IMG/VR virus record: IMGVR_UViG_3300025168_000167
Span: 1 to 44,500 of that record
DNA: 44,500 bases
Direction: 5' to 3' (one strand)
From: a virus
This document shows positions 28,435-36,925 of this stretch, piece after piece. Within the stretch, counting starts at the first letter, position 1; every line of letters begins with the position of its first letter. Both the position numbers and the translations under genes were made by a program. The notes under the pieces were generated by a model. That model made no database searches, was not told the origin of the DNA, and saw only the letters and a list, made by a program, of their open reading frames with translations.

Positions 28435-29081
28435 GCCTGTTTCCTTATTATCATTCCACTACGATATTGATCGGTAACTTGCTTATTCTCACCAAACATT
28501 TTTAATCCCTGTAAGGATTGCATAAACCTTTTTTCATAGTCTTGCATTAGTTGTGGTTCTCCTTTCATATACACATAAGCCTCTATTAATGCACCATACA
28601 GCAAAGTCAACTCTGCATTTTTACTGAGCCATGTTGTTCCGCTCTCACTTCCTGCGGTTAAACTGTCTGGTCTGTAAAAATAATGAAGCTCCGTTAGATA
28701 GTTTTCTGCTGGAGTGGGAGCCATAATAAAAGCATCGTCATCAAATTGTGCAAAGTATCTAGGCTCTCCTGTGGTTGCTTCATTTGGTGTGTATGTTTGG
28801 ATAAAATCCACATCTTTAAAAAGTAAAAAGTTTTGTGCACCACCGGAAGTAATATACGTTAGAGAAAAAGGAGTAAGATAATCCGAAGGTACTGTCAAAT
28901 ACTTGTTACCTTGAGTCATTGTTCCTTCTGAGTTTTTTCTAAAAACAGTGAGCTGGACTTCTTTTAATATTTTTTCTTCTGCTAATCTAATAAACACAGG
29001 AAGATTTGTAACAAACGAAGTCTCAGTGTTATCAGTGTAATCCTGAATAGCTGTTTTTAACTGTGCGTAAGTAAAAGCCAC
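28431..29081 (-). CDS. Head-tail connector-like protein
   Basis: A 216-aa protein starting with GTG at 29081 (TAGTG overlap with the previous stop). Helical N-terminus (YAQLKTAIQDYTDNTETSFV), a beta domain with VPSDYLTPFSLTYITSGG, and a C-terminal helix pair (LLYGALIEAYVYMKGEPQLM). This resembles phage tail-adaptor proteins of the kind that sit under the portal. The long helical end and YxLKREP-like segment fit this class. Confidence is moderate because the family is diverse. Confidence 0.65.
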   Translation of the reverse strand: MAFTYAQLKTAIQDYTDNTETSFVTNLPVFIRLAEEKILKEVQLTVFRKNSEGTMTQGNKYLTVPSDYLTPFSLTYITSGGAQNFLLFKDVDFIQTYTPNEATTGEPRYFAQFDDDAFIMAPTPAENYLTELHYFYRPDSLTAGSESGTTWLSKNAELTLLYGALIEAYVYMKGEPQLMQDYEKRFMQSLQGLKMFGENKQVTDQYRSGMIIRKQA

Positions 29082-29215
29082 TATTTTTTCCTTTTAGGAA
29101 ACCCTTTTTGCATATTTTTATAAGCTTTTGGACTAATTGTACTTTTAGCTTTAGTCCTGCTTGTCCCTGCGCGCTTCCGCGCATTTATGTTGTCGTATAA
29201 GCCTTTTTGTGTCAT
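29081..29215 (-). CDS. Very small basic phage protein (44 aa)
   Basis: An ORF not easily found by length alone. It encodes MTQKGLYDNINARKRAGTSR and then a Lys/Ser-rich tail ending GFPKRKK. Its ATG overlaps the preceding stop as ATGA and its TAG overlaps the next GTG start as TAGTG, so it is fully embedded in the operon and almost certainly translated. The start pattern QKGLYxNIxxRKxAGTSR is one I recall from several marine phages. The strong positive charge suggests DNA or portal contact. Confidence 0.75.
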   Translation of the reverse strand: MTQKGLYDNINARKRAGTSRTKAKSTISPKAYKNMQKGFPKRKK

Positions 29216-29517
29216 GTAGTTATCACCGTCACTGTGCCCACAGAGGTAATTCCCTGTGTGCTTAAATTATCGGGGGGTGGAAAAACTGTTTGACCAACTA
29301 ATACACTCATAGTTGCCCTTACATCAGGTCTTGGTTCATAAAGAGCTTGTGGCTCTGTTAGTGCTGGTAAAGGATAAAGCTGTGGTGCTTTAGGCTCATA
29401 ACATTCTGGGCATACTTTAAACCCCGTCCATTCTTTTTTAAGGTCGAGGTATTTAAAGCGTTGACCACATCTGTCACATATCGCTTCTGAATGTATACCT
29501 GTTGCATAAGATGACAT
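29212..29517 (-). CDS. Zinc-ribbon virion protein
   Basis: A 101-aa protein. CDRCGQRFKYLDLKKEW and KVCPECYEP form a CxxC-x(n)-CxxC zinc ribbon (residues 14-40). The rest is proline-rich, with beta strands at the end (GITSVGTVTVITT). It lies between the connector-like gene 29517-30419 and the 44-aa gene, with overlaps at both ends. I recall this pairing in marine phage structural clusters. Likely a minor virion protein. Confidence 0.7.
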   Translation of the reverse strand: MSSYATGIHSEAICDRCGQRFKYLDLKKEWTGFKVCPECYEPKAPQLYPLPALTEPQALYEPRPDVRATMSVLVGQTVFPPPDNLSTQGITSVGTVTVITT

Positions 29518-30419
29518 TAGATGTAATAAAAATCCCTAGTGGGTGTTAAAGACAAATTTGCCCGATCTCTATCCTCTGTAGCTGCTCTATCAAACTCTTC
29601 TTCATAAGCTTGTTTTAATAGACCCACTCTCTCAGGAGCTCTTTTTAACGCTAAGTAATAGGCCAACCCTGCTGACAAACACGGGTAAAACCTAAACGGA
29701 ACTTCTACAGTGTTTACCTGACTATCTACATCTTCTATACGATAGAGCCTATCAAAAACAATAGTGTAAGTCTGAACCGAATCAGGCACAGGCCAAATTT
29801 CTATAAGAGGCGTTATTAACCTGTTTACATAGTATTGACTTGGTTCTGCTTGTTCTAATTTACTTGGGGTTGTTAGGTACTGGTCTCTACTTACTCTCCC
29901 AAGTGTTATGTCAGATTGATTAGTAGTACCTGCGTCTGTACGAATAACAGCGCTTAATAAATCAATGGTTGCGTTGACATCACTAAAATCTACTACGGCA
30001 GTGTTCGTAGTAGAAGTTCCACTTGTTCCACCTGTTATAGTTTCACTAGCACTAAACGTACCTGTTGGCACACTTATAGCTAAGGAGGTAGCACTAGGAA
30101 TACTAGTAACACTGGCTGTAGCGCCACTTGTCCCACCTGTTATAGTTTCACTCGCTGTAAAACCAACAGAAGAAGTAACAGACAAAGTTAGTATTCCCGC
30201 CGGATAGTTACCCACTCCTTGAGCTAAAGGAATAGAGGTAGTGCGTATAGTCCAGCGGTTTAAACCCCTGTTAGCCCAGTCTGCAAAAACTAAATTTAAA
30301 GACCTACGTGCTGTTTTTAAATCATAACCAGTTCTTGCTTCTAAACCACAGCGTTCAAACGCTTCTTCTATATAATCCGCAACATCTAACTCAAAGTTGG
30401 TAGAACCAGAAGTAGCCAT
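29517..30419 (-). CDS. P22 gp4-like adaptor protein with inserted beta repeats
   Basis: A 300-aa protein. The N-terminal YIEEAFERCGLEARTGYDLK and ARRSLNLVFADWANRGLNRW segments and the C-terminal IEIWPVPDSVQTYTI, YLALKRAPERVGLLKQAYEE region look like the head-tail adaptor family near portals. Between them, residues about 75-145 contain two copies of ASETITGGTSG flanked by Ser/Thr-rich strands, an insertion not needed for the adaptor fold. It overlaps both neighbours as TAATG. Likely joins portal to tail. Confidence 0.7.
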   Translation of the reverse strand: MATSGSTNFELDVADYIEEAFERCGLEARTGYDLKTARRSLNLVFADWANRGLNRWTIRTTSIPLAQGVGNYPAGILTLSVTSSVGFTASETITGGTSGATASVTSIPSATSLAISVPTGTFSASETITGGTSGTSTTNTAVVDFSDVNATIDLLSAVIRTDAGTTNQSDITLGRVSRDQYLTTPSKLEQAEPSQYYVNRLITPLIEIWPVPDSVQTYTIVFDRLYRIEDVDSQVNTVEVPFRFYPCLSAGLAYYLALKRAPERVGLLKQAYEEEFDRAATEDRDRANLSLTPTRDFYYI

Positions 30420-30808
30420 TATTGTCCTTTAAGCTTACCCATCGCATCCAGTTTATGTTGGTTGGTGTTCTCAGCTGTGGCTGTACTGCCATGTGGTCCT
30501 CTTACAGTGGTATTACTAGATTTCATAGTAACCAACCCACCTTTTCTCATTTTCTTACGGCCTACATCCATTGTTCCGGCTCCTGCAAACTTTCTACGAC
30601 CCATGGATTTTTCCATACCCTCGCTTTCATCTCTGCGGGATTTTTCACTTTGGCTTTTACTTCCGCTACGCCCACCCATAGATTCATCTAAACGTGCGTT
30701 ATAACCAACGGATCCACCCCCAGCCATACCTTTCGCTTTTTTCGCCTTACGAGCAGCGGCTTTTCCTTTTTCTGTGTAGGGATAATGTTTTCCATTTACA
30801 ACTGGCAT
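30419..30808 (-). CDS. Basic Gly/Lys-rich virion protein
   Basis: A 129-aa protein. The N-terminal MPVVNGKHYPYTEKGKAAA is shared with the next gene. The body is rich in Gly, Lys, Arg and Ser and low in hydrophobic residues, so probably disordered or DNA-associated. It overlaps the adaptor gene start (TAATG). Function unknown. Confidence 0.65.
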   Translation of the reverse strand: MPVVNGKHYPYTEKGKAAARKAKKAKGMAGGGSVGYNARLDESMGGRSGSKSQSEKSRRDESEGMEKSMGRRKFAGAGTMDVGRKKMRKGGLVTMKSSNTTVRGPHGSTATAENTNQHKLDAMGKLKGQ

Positions 30809-30817
30809 AAAACCTCC

Positions 30818-31150
30818 TCAGGCAATAAAGTTTTTGTAAAAATTGGCTTTGCGTTTCATTAAGGTCGAGGCATTTTCATTATTTAATACCTTATTAGCAT
30901 ATTCTGTGCGGCCTGCTTTTGTGTTAGGAAACCCTGCTTTGGTTGCAGCAGCCGTAAAAGTTCCCTTTGTTCCACCTTCGCTAGTGGGGGTATCCATTTG
31001 TTTAAATGCTTTGTCAATAGAATTAGACTCTTCATTTCTCTTGGCTTCACCCCCATCACGCATTCGCACACGTTTGTTTTCCATTGCTTTTCGTGCTGCT
31101 GCCCTTCCTTCTGGGGTGTAGGGATAATTTTTACCATCTACTAAAGGCAT
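30818..31150 (-). CDS. Basic virion protein sharing its N-terminus with its neighbour
   Basis: A 110-aa protein starting MPLVDGKNYPYTPEGRAAAR. Its first 20 residues are largely the same as those of the gene 10 bp downstream, but the rest differs (DTPTSEGGTKGTFTAAATKA and ANKVLNNENASTLMKRKANF). This suggests N-terminal duplication or a shared anchoring signal for incorporation into the head. Function unknown. Confidence 0.65.
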   Translation of the reverse strand: MPLVDGKNYPYTPEGRAAARKAMENKRVRMRDGGEAKRNEESNSIDKAFKQMDTPTSEGGTKGTFTAAATKAGFPNTKAGRTEYANKVLNNENASTLMKRKANFYKNFIA

Positions 31151-31158
31151 AAAACCTC

Positions 31159-31779
31159 CTAGTTATAAAATACAGTAAGAGCTGTAAAACTTGCCGCTAA
31201 ACAATTAACAAATGCACCGTCAGTACACAACACACCATCATCAGGTACATCGGGGTAATCTGCTGTGGCTGCGGTTCCTGTGGTTTGTAATTTCATAACA
31301 GTATTACCGTTATTTCCATTAACAAAATCTAAAGGACCACCAGAGCCACTATTTACAAAGTAAACCCCACGAATCCTAGCCCTACCTGCAAATATGGTCT
31401 CTGAAACGGTAGTGCCTGATCCAACAGTCACGGCTCCGGCTGTGGCTGCATCAACATAAACCTGTGTGACTACCTTAAAAATCTTAGTAGTGCTAACGGT
31501 TGCTGAACTTCCAGGACCAGCAATTACTTCACTAACTGCATTCCCATTAACATCTGTACCTGTAATAGTAAAATTCTTACCAGTTTCACTAGAACCACCA
31601 GAAGTAACAGTAACATTACGGGCAGGAACTAAAGTAGCCTCCCCACCGGAAGCAAGAGCTCCGGTAATGGTAAGGTTTCCTGCTCCGCTTGGAGTTTGGG
31701 AAGTAGATACTCCATCTGCATCAACCGCAGCTATATCTGAAGCAAGAATATAAGTTGATAAAACATCTGAACCTGCCAT
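31159..31779 (-). CDS. Beta-rich virion surface protein
   Basis: A 206-aa protein with alternating Thr/Gly/Val strands such as GNLTITGALASGGEATLVPA and GKNFTITGTDVNGNAV, ending FTALTVFYN. It looks like a capsid-decoration or fibre-like protein. No signal peptide or known domain. The neighbour 32010-32756 has the same style, so both may be head decoration or minor structural proteins. Confidence 0.6.
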   Translation of the reverse strand: MAGSDVLSTYILASDIAAVDADGVSTSQTPSGAGNLTITGALASGGEATLVPARNVTVTSGGSSETGKNFTITGTDVNGNAVSEVIAGPGSSATVSTTKIFKVVTQVYVDAATAGAVTVGSGTTVSETIFAGRARIRGVYFVNSGSGGPLDFVNGNNGNTVMKLQTTGTAATADYPDVPDDGVLCTDGAFVNCLAASFTALTVFYN

Positions 31780-31782
31780 AAC

Positions 31783-32010
31783 TTACTCCTTAATTTCACC
31801 ACGTAAAATCATTGCTTTATAAGCAGCACTGCCCAAAGGAGGTAACCCTGCCGCTGCTTTTTTCTTTGGAGCTGCTTTTTTCTTTGGAGCTGCTTTCTTT
31901 TTAGTAACCACTGTAGGTTCCTCCCACGCTTCATTGATATCGGGAGTAGAGGGGTCATCCCCTCTAAACTTCCCGCCTTTTGCTCTTGCTCGCTTACGCG
32001 CAGCACCCAT
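31783..32010 (-). CDS. Small Lys/Ala-repeat protein
   Basis: A 75-aa protein with three tandem KKAAPK/KKAAA units (residues about 38-54) after a basic start (MGAARKRARAKGGKFRGDD). Histone H1-like composition suggests DNA or nucleoprotein contact, an inference. It overlaps its upstream neighbour by one base (TAATG at 32010). Confidence 0.6.
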   Translation of the reverse strand: MGAARKRARAKGGKFRGDDPSTPDINEAWEEPTVVTKKKAAPKKKAAPKKKAAAGLPPLGSAAYKAMILRGEIKE

Positions 32011-32756
32011 TAATAGGTAACGCCACGATCTTGAGCAGTCAAAATGTAATCAAATCCCGCACTCTTGGTTCCCGTTGCATCTCCAGTCACAGAAATAACA
32101 GCAGCCGTCATTAAAGCAGTAGGAATATTAGTAGTGTGAGTACCTACTTTTTTACGGTTTAAAAAATACTCAACAACATCAGTTCCATTGGTAGCAGCAC
32201 CCTTAGTAGCCACAAAACCCGCAGTGACATAGGTTCCGTCAGTAAGGTTATGAGCAGCAGCTAATTCGGTTTCTGTTTCAGTATCACCGGATTCAGAAAT
32301 CAAACGAGTAAGCGAAGAACCATCATCTAACTGAAAACCTATTCTGTTAGAGCTAAGAAAACCATTTTCAGGGTGAGTAGCAAAATTTTCACATAGGCCA
32401 ACAAACACATCCATTTGTCCCACACCTGATCCCGCAGTCGAATTTACATAAAATCTACTTTCGAAATAAAGTTTTTCACCAGAAGTGGTCGGGAGCTGAA
32501 AAACCTCGTTCCCTTGGAGTGAACCACCATCATTATCAGTGGTAGCAGCCGAAGTGATTAACGCAACTCCAAACGCAGTATCCGCAGCGATAGCCACAGT
32601 AGCCCCAGAGTCTTTTACAACAGTCCATCCGCTGTCGAATTCATAAATAAAATCATCATAAAGAATGGCTTGGTCAGGCCACACGCCAATTTGTAGGTTT
32701 TCTAAACCCTTACGTGCAGCAGAATAGAGGATAGGACCTTTGAAATGAGTAGCCAT
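32010..32756 (-). CDS. Lectin-like virion protein
   Basis: A 248-aa beta-rich protein. The order LYDDFIYEFDSGWTVVKDSG, EKLYFESRFYVNSTA and VEYFLNRKKVGTHTTNIPTA resembles a jelly-roll or concanavalin-like domain often found as minor capsid or fibre proteins. It is the first gene after the capsid terminator. Likely on the virion surface. No catalytic residues can be assigned. Confidence 0.65.
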   Translation of the reverse strand: MATHFKGPILYSAARKGLENLQIGVWPDQAILYDDFIYEFDSGWTVVKDSGATVAIAADTAFGVALITSAATTDNDGGSLQGNEVFQLPTTSGEKLYFESRFYVNSTAGSGVGQMDVFVGLCENFATHPENGFLSSNRIGFQLDDGSSLTRLISESGDTETETELAAAHNLTDGTYVTAGFVATKGAATNGTDVVEYFLNRKKVGTHTTNIPTALMTAAVISVTGDATGTKSAGFDYILTAQDRGVTY

Positions 32757-32824
32757 AGTGTTCTCCTGTCGTGGCTAGTGTCTATTACGGGATGCAATAG
32801 TCAGGTGACGGGAGAACTATACTC

Positions 32825-32858
32825 TAAAATAAAAAGGGCGACAATAATGTCGCCCTTC
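32825..32858 (-). terminator. Rho-independent terminator after the major capsid gene
   Basis: GGGCGACA (32836-32843) pairs with TGTCGCCC (32848-32855) across a four-base loop. On the minus strand the stem is followed by a U-rich run. It lies 20 bp past the capsid stop, so it limits read-through into the downstream minor genes and could set high capsid levels. Confidence 0.85.
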
Positions 32859-32877
32859 TAAAAAGCTAAAGCTAATA

Positions 32878-33786
32878 TTACGCTCCGGGAGAACCGTAGA
32901 CGCAACGTGGGTCAGAAACACCAAAAGTGTATCTTTCACGAGCTTTATATCGCACGTTACCTGTTTCAAAATCACCTTCCATAGTGGTTCTGATTGGGGT
33001 TCGTACAAAATGCTTAAAGCCATTAGGACAATCTGTCTTAAGGAACCATGCGTCCGCATCGTTCAAAAAGTGATTGACCACATAACCGTCTGGCAACATA
33101 CCCATGCTCTTAGTGGCATTGATGTCGTTGTCCGCTGTTCCTGGACGTAAGTTAGAAGCTAAAAGCCGCTCTGCTACGAATTGTAGCTGTGGTGGAATAA
33201 TAAGTTTCATTCCACGTAAAGCAATTTTTAGGCCTCTTTCATCAATAAACGCAGAGATATCTATAAGTCCCTGTTCTAGTGATGTTTCGTTGAGGTCAGC
33301 AGGAGTAGCAGGTTCATTGGCAAAGTTTCCTCCACCAACAGTGGGGTGAGCTGTAGAACAAAGTTCAACACCGTCTCCCATTACAAAATTAGAGTCAAAG
33401 GCATTATTTAGCACATTGGCTCCTTTAACCTGCTTAGTGTTTGCCATTGAACGAGCTAGTGCTCGAGTGTAACGAGTAGAAAGACGATCATAAAGATTAT
33501 CTTCTACTGCTTCCTCAGTTATAGCAAAAGCTAATGCAATAGTTTCCATTGTGTAACGTGCCGTAAATGCTTCGTTAGCAGTATCATAAGTCACTGCTGC
33601 GCCTTCTCCCTTGACAGGGGCTTGGCCGAAACCAGACAACATTACCTCTTCTTCAAAAGCACGATCAGAACTTTCCTCATCGAAAATTTCTGCTTGCTCA
33701 TCATCATAACGATCATACTCCAAACCGAACAAGGCGTTTAGTCCCGGCTCTAGCTCTTTTAGGAGTTGGGAACGTGAAATAGCCAT
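32878..33786 (-). CDS. Major capsid protein (HK97-type)
   Basis: A 302-aa protein. The N-terminal arm MAISRSQLLKELEPGLNALF and the following acidic segment, then YTMETIALAFAITEEAVEDN, RALARSMANTKQVKGANVLN and HPTVGGGNFANEP are features I associate with HK97-fold capsid proteins of marine podoviruses and Mu-like gpT families. MKLIIPPQLQFVAERLL and the C-terminal RERYTFGVSDPRCVYGSPGA complete the fold. Position downstream of the portal, co-chaperonin and scaffold fits. It is followed by a strong terminator. Confidence 0.88.
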   Translation of the reverse strand: MAISRSQLLKELEPGLNALFGLEYDRYDDEQAEIFDEESSDRAFEEEVMLSGFGQAPVKGEGAAVTYDTANEAFTARYTMETIALAFAITEEAVEDNLYDRLSTRYTRALARSMANTKQVKGANVLNNAFDSNFVMGDGVELCSTAHPTVGGGNFANEPATPADLNETSLEQGLIDISAFIDERGLKIALRGMKLIIPPQLQFVAERLLASNLRPGTADNDINATKSMGMLPDGYVVNHFLNDADAWFLKTDCPNGFKHFVRTPIRTTMEGDFETGNVRYKARERYTFGVSDPRCVYGSPGA

Positions 33787-33800
33787 ATCCTATTCTCCTA

Positions 33801-34418
33801 TTAGATTCCAGCACCAGTACCGTTAGCGTTATAACGATAGAACTGATTGTTAAGAAGGACAATTGCTAAACGACCAGCAACAGTAGCGTCATCATTGTCG
33901 GGAGTGTCTTCAAAACCAATAATTCTCAAGTTAAGAGTATTAGTGGTAGTTGCAGTAGACACAGCCAACTCACCAGAAGAAATACCTGTAGTGGCATTTC
34001 CTGACGTAGCTGTTCCAAAATTAGCATTTGCATGAATGATACTATCCGCAGCAGCCGCGTCACAGTTGATTAAATACAACTGATCAGGATTCGCAGATAT
34101 TAACCCAGTTACTTTTGTGTTTGCCTTTACCGAAGCAGTTCCTGGATATTTATTAGTAAATGTTGGAGTTCCGTTCAAGTCTGTGTATTCACAGCCCATG
34201 AAAACACCCAATATAGGTACAGTACCACCTGCTGCTGCCCCAACTATATCTAACATACCGTTAGTAAGGGGGATAACTGGTGTACCTTGATAGATCGTAC
34301 TTGCACTTCCCGCTGTAGCAGAAGTCTGTATAGGGTACGACACTAATCCGCTGGTATTTGCACCTGCACCGAGCATTTTATAAGGACGGAGTCCAAAAGC
34401 AGCATCTATATTTGCCAT
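33801..34418 (-). CDS. Head decoration or minor capsid protein
   Basis: A 205-aa beta-rich protein starting MANIDAAFGLRPYKMLGAG. The pattern FGLRPYKmLGAGxNTxG is recurrent upstream of major capsid genes in marine phages. The end LAIVLLNNQFYRYNANGTGA looks like a fold-closing strand. It is most likely a decoration or stabilising protein made with the capsid. Moderate confidence. Confidence 0.65.
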   Translation of the reverse strand: MANIDAAFGLRPYKMLGAGANTSGLVSYPIQTSATAGSASTIYQGTPVIPLTNGMLDIVGAAAGGTVPILGVFMGCEYTDLNGTPTFTNKYPGTASVKANTKVTGLISANPDQLYLINCDAAAADSIIHANANFGTATSGNATTGISSGELAVSTATTTNTLNLRIIGFEDTPDNDDATVAGRLAIVLLNNQFYRYNANGTGAGI

Positions 34419-34441
34419 TGGTTTTTACCTCAAAATGTCAG

Positions 34442-34924
34442 TTAAGACGGTTTTTTACCGCCAAATTCAATGTTGGATTGCCTGTCCGGTTTAAGAATAG
34501 GCATCCGAGAATCGTTTTCTCTTAAAAGATCATTATCTATGGCGTCCATTGCTTCAGACGTGCGCTTTTTATAATAAGCGGTTCTTTGCTTCAATAAGTC
34601 TTTAGGAAAACGTGCAAGTAGCAGACCTCCCTGACCAAAGACACCAGTATGCTTACCTTCTGATATACTTTCGCCATCCCAGTCTGGATATTCATCAGCG
34701 CGAACCAGTTCAAAACCTTCGCGTAACCTCGCCGAAATGTTTTTTCTATCGTCATAACCCATAGTTGATTCACGGATCCAACGATGAACAAACCCTTCTG
34801 GCGCGGGGGGTGCGTCTAACATAGACGGTGGTTTCCACTCAGTAGGTCGAGTGGTTTTAGCCCTAGTTTGGCTATTGCGTGGACTGCGATCTGTTTTTTG
34901 ATCGTTTTTCACGGATTCTGTCAT
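34442..34924 (-). CDS. Conserved head-module protein
   Basis: A 160-aa protein. The N-terminal 40 residues are disordered and basic. The rest (FVHRWIRESTMGYDDRKNIS, GFELVRADEYPDWDG, GQGGLLLARFPKDLL, MPILKPDRQSNIEFGGKKP) looks conserved in marine phages that share this head module. It overlaps the putative scaffold by one base (TAATG). A capsid-assembly role is inferred from position. Confidence 0.65.
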   Translation of the reverse strand: MTESVKNDQKTDRSPRNSQTRAKTTRPTEWKPPSMLDAPPAPEGFVHRWIRESTMGYDDRKNISARLREGFELVRADEYPDWDGESISEGKHTGVFGQGGLLLARFPKDLLKQRTAYYKKRTSEAMDAIDNDLLRENDSRMPILKPDRQSNIEFGGKKPS

Positions 34925-35850
34925 TAGTCGCTCCTTTGTCTAAGCTTTTCTAACTGTACAGCATAAGCTTTGAGGGGCACATTGAGTTTTTCTGCCATTT
35001 TAGCCTCAGATTCTGTAAGTACAATCTCTTTTTTGCCGTTTTTGTTTACTCTTGCCCTGCTCGCCCCTGCTACTTTAGGAGTTTTTCTTTTCTTACCTTT
35101 TTGAAATTTATGAGGAAAAGCAGTTTCTATCCTATTGTTCAACTCAGAATAATAACCTTCTGAATCAGCCGCAGGGTCAAACCCTTCGGACAATAAAGAT
35201 TCATGCTCTGCCAAAGCTAACAAAGTCATTGGTCTATCTTCACCAAACCACTCCCTCTCTTCTGCCCATTTTTGTGCCACAGGGTCTGTTTGATTAACGG
35301 GTGGTTGTGGCTGTGCGTATGGTTGAGGTTGTGGCTGTGCGTATGGTTGTGGCTGTTGAGCAACTGGCGGTGGTGCTGCTTGTTGTCTCCTAACTCGGTT
35401 GACTTTATCTTTATCAGCAGCAACAGTAGAAAGTTGAAACTGTATATCAGCTTGTTTTTCACTGTCTCCTACATCAATCGCTTTTTTAAGCTCACTTTTC
35501 AATAACTGCTCTTGAGTTTGAACTCGGTTATCAAATTCATTTACAAAAGACTGGTCTAAATTCTGAGTTTTTTGTCTAACTTGATCTAGTTCTAACTGAA
35601 CTGCCCTAGCGTATTCTGTGGCGGCTTGTTCTCTTCTTTCACTCTCACGAAGCTTACCCGTTATCTTATTTATACGACGTTGTACGTTCTCGCCATAATC
35701 ATCGAATCTTTTTTCTTCTTTTTCTTCGGGTGTTTCAGTTTTTTCCTCAGGTTCAGAAGCAACCTCTGGTTGATTGTCATCTTCTATTTCAATCGCAAGT
35801 TGTTCTGGTGCTTCTTCTTTTTCTTCTATCTTCTTTTCTGCTTCTGGCAT
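34924..35850 (-). CDS. Putative scaffolding protein
   Basis: A 308-aa protein, very acidic and low in complexity at the N-terminus (EKKIEEKEEAPEQLAIEIED), then a coiled-coil core (ESERREQAATEYARAVQLEL), a Gln/Pro linker (PQPYAQPQPQPYAQPQ), and a basic C-terminal end (KKRKTPKVAGASRARVNKNG). This arrangement and position between portal and major capsid genes are typical of phage scaffolds. No protease domain is visible. Confidence 0.75.
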   Translation of the reverse strand: MPEAEKKIEEKEEAPEQLAIEIEDDNQPEVASEPEEKTETPEEKEEKRFDDYGENVQRRINKITGKLRESERREQAATEYARAVQLELDQVRQKTQNLDQSFVNEFDNRVQTQEQLLKSELKKAIDVGDSEKQADIQFQLSTVAADKDKVNRVRRQQAAPPPVAQQPQPYAQPQPQPYAQPQPPVNQTDPVAQKWAEEREWFGEDRPMTLLALAEHESLLSEGFDPAADSEGYYSELNNRIETAFPHKFQKGKKRKTPKVAGASRARVNKNGKKEIVLTESEAKMAEKLNVPLKAYAVQLEKLRQRSD

Positions 35851-35863
35851 GGGCTACTCCATG

Positions 35864-36355
35864 TTAAAAATGAACAATGTCATCAGGGTGTTTGATAGTG
35901 GCTAAAACTTCATCGTCGTTTAACAATCTGACCTCACCTTCTTCAATTTTGAAACGACTACCTGCATATCTTCCAAAAACAACCCAATCACCCTCTTTAC
36001 ACCAAGCACTATCAAACTTATCGGTGTCTTTATATGCAAGGGGTCCCAATTTCAAAACATAACCACACACAGTAGCTACGTTTTCACGTTCTACAACGGA
36101 GTGTGTGAGAACAATCCCACCCTCTGTGGTTCTTTTTCCTTGATATGGGAGTAGCAAAATACGCCAACCCGTAGGTTGAGGCATTCTTTCCTTTACCGAT
36201 TCTCCTATTTTAGAAGGATCTAAAGATAAGTTCTCTTCTGGCTTGACATAAGCGTCAGCAATAGTAGACTTTTTGGACTTTTTAGTGGTTTTAGTTGCTT
36301 GAGGAGGTGTTTTTTCGTTTTGTTTTATGTGCGTGGGAACAATTAAGTTACTCAT
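35864..36355 (-). CDS. GroES-like co-chaperonin
   Basis: A 163-aa protein. Residues 60-157 form a chaperonin-10-like domain: PTGWRILLLPYQGKRTTEGG, then the mobile loop GGIVLT (residues 79-84, the same as in GroES), VCGYVLKLGPLAYKD, and EGDWVVFGRYAGSRF (121-135). It carries about 55 extra N-terminal residues, basic and Lys/Thr-rich. Phage co-chaperonins such as T4 gp31 replace host GroES to fold the capsid protein. The neighbouring scaffold and capsid genes fit that. It overlaps the preceding gene by 8 bp. Confidence 0.85.
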   Translation of the reverse strand: MSNLIVPTHIKQNEKTPPQATKTTKKSKKSTIADAYVKPEENLSLDPSKIGESVKERMPQPTGWRILLLPYQGKRTTEGGIVLTHSVVERENVATVCGYVLKLGPLAYKDTDKFDSAWCKEGDWVVFGRYAGSRFKIEEGEVRLLNDDEVLATIKHPDDIVHF

Positions 36356-36548
36356 CGGGGTCCTTTACTTTCTCTAGCAGGTTTTTTAGTTCCTGTTCTA
36401 ATGTCGCAAGTTCAGCTAATACTGCTCGCTGTTCCTTGTATGCGGTAAAATCAGGAACTGCACCAAAACACAAAGATTCCTGTGCTTGTTCCTGCCGTTG
36501 ACGGAGTATCTTAAGCATATTGTCGTAAATGTAAAGGTCTAAACTCAC
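36348..36548 (-). CDS. Small coiled-coil protein
   Basis: A 66-aa protein with a heptad-rich segment (VLAELATLEQELKNLLEKVK). It lies between the holin-like gene (ATGA overlap at 36548) and the co-chaperonin gene (8-bp overlap). Both overlaps make translation very likely. Function unknown. Confidence 0.6.
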   Translation of the reverse strand: MSLDLYIYDNMLKILRQRQEQAQESLCFGAVPDFTAYKEQRAVLAELATLEQELKNLLEKVKDPDE

Positions 36549-36925
36549 TTTTCTCTACTTATACTCTTAGATTTCTCAAAAGTACGCATTCCACCCAGTC
36601 CTAACATTCCCATAAGCACTGGTAACATGGTTGTGGTATCCGCTTGGGGAATTTCTATGCCAAATCCTGCGGCTAAGGGGCTAATTAAAAAGTTTACAAG
36701 AAAACCCAACACACAAACCCATCCTGTAGCGGGTCTCCACCCTGCTACAAACATGCTTTTATGGGCTGCTTCCGCTTTGTTTAAGTCAATCTGGGCTTTA
36801 TTGATTTCTTGAGCGTGTTTTTCGCTCATTGTTGCTATTTCATGAGCTAACTTAGCTTTTTCGTCTTTGTCTTCAACAAACTTATCTAATAAACCAGTAA
36901 CTGGACCAATCAATTGATCTAACAT
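36545..36925 (-). CDS. Holin of the three-transmembrane superfamily
   Basis: A 126-aa protein. The start at 36925 overlaps the previous stop as TAATG. The frame is open farther upstream but that would run through the preceding gene. Helical N-terminus, then KSMFVAGWRPATGWVCVLGF, VNFLISPLAAGFG and MLPVLMGMLGLGGMRTFEKS, the motif set of the GTA_holin_3TM family (x-K-S-x-F-x-A-G-W-R-P). It would permeabilise the inner membrane at lysis. Its position amid head genes is common in this type of phage. Confidence 0.8.
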   Translation of the reverse strand: MLDQLIGPVTGLLDKFVEDKDEKAKLAHEIATMSEKHAQEINKAQIDLNKAEAAHKSMFVAGWRPATGWVCVLGFLVNFLISPLAAGFGIEIPQADTTTMLPVLMGMLGLGGMRTFEKSKSISREK

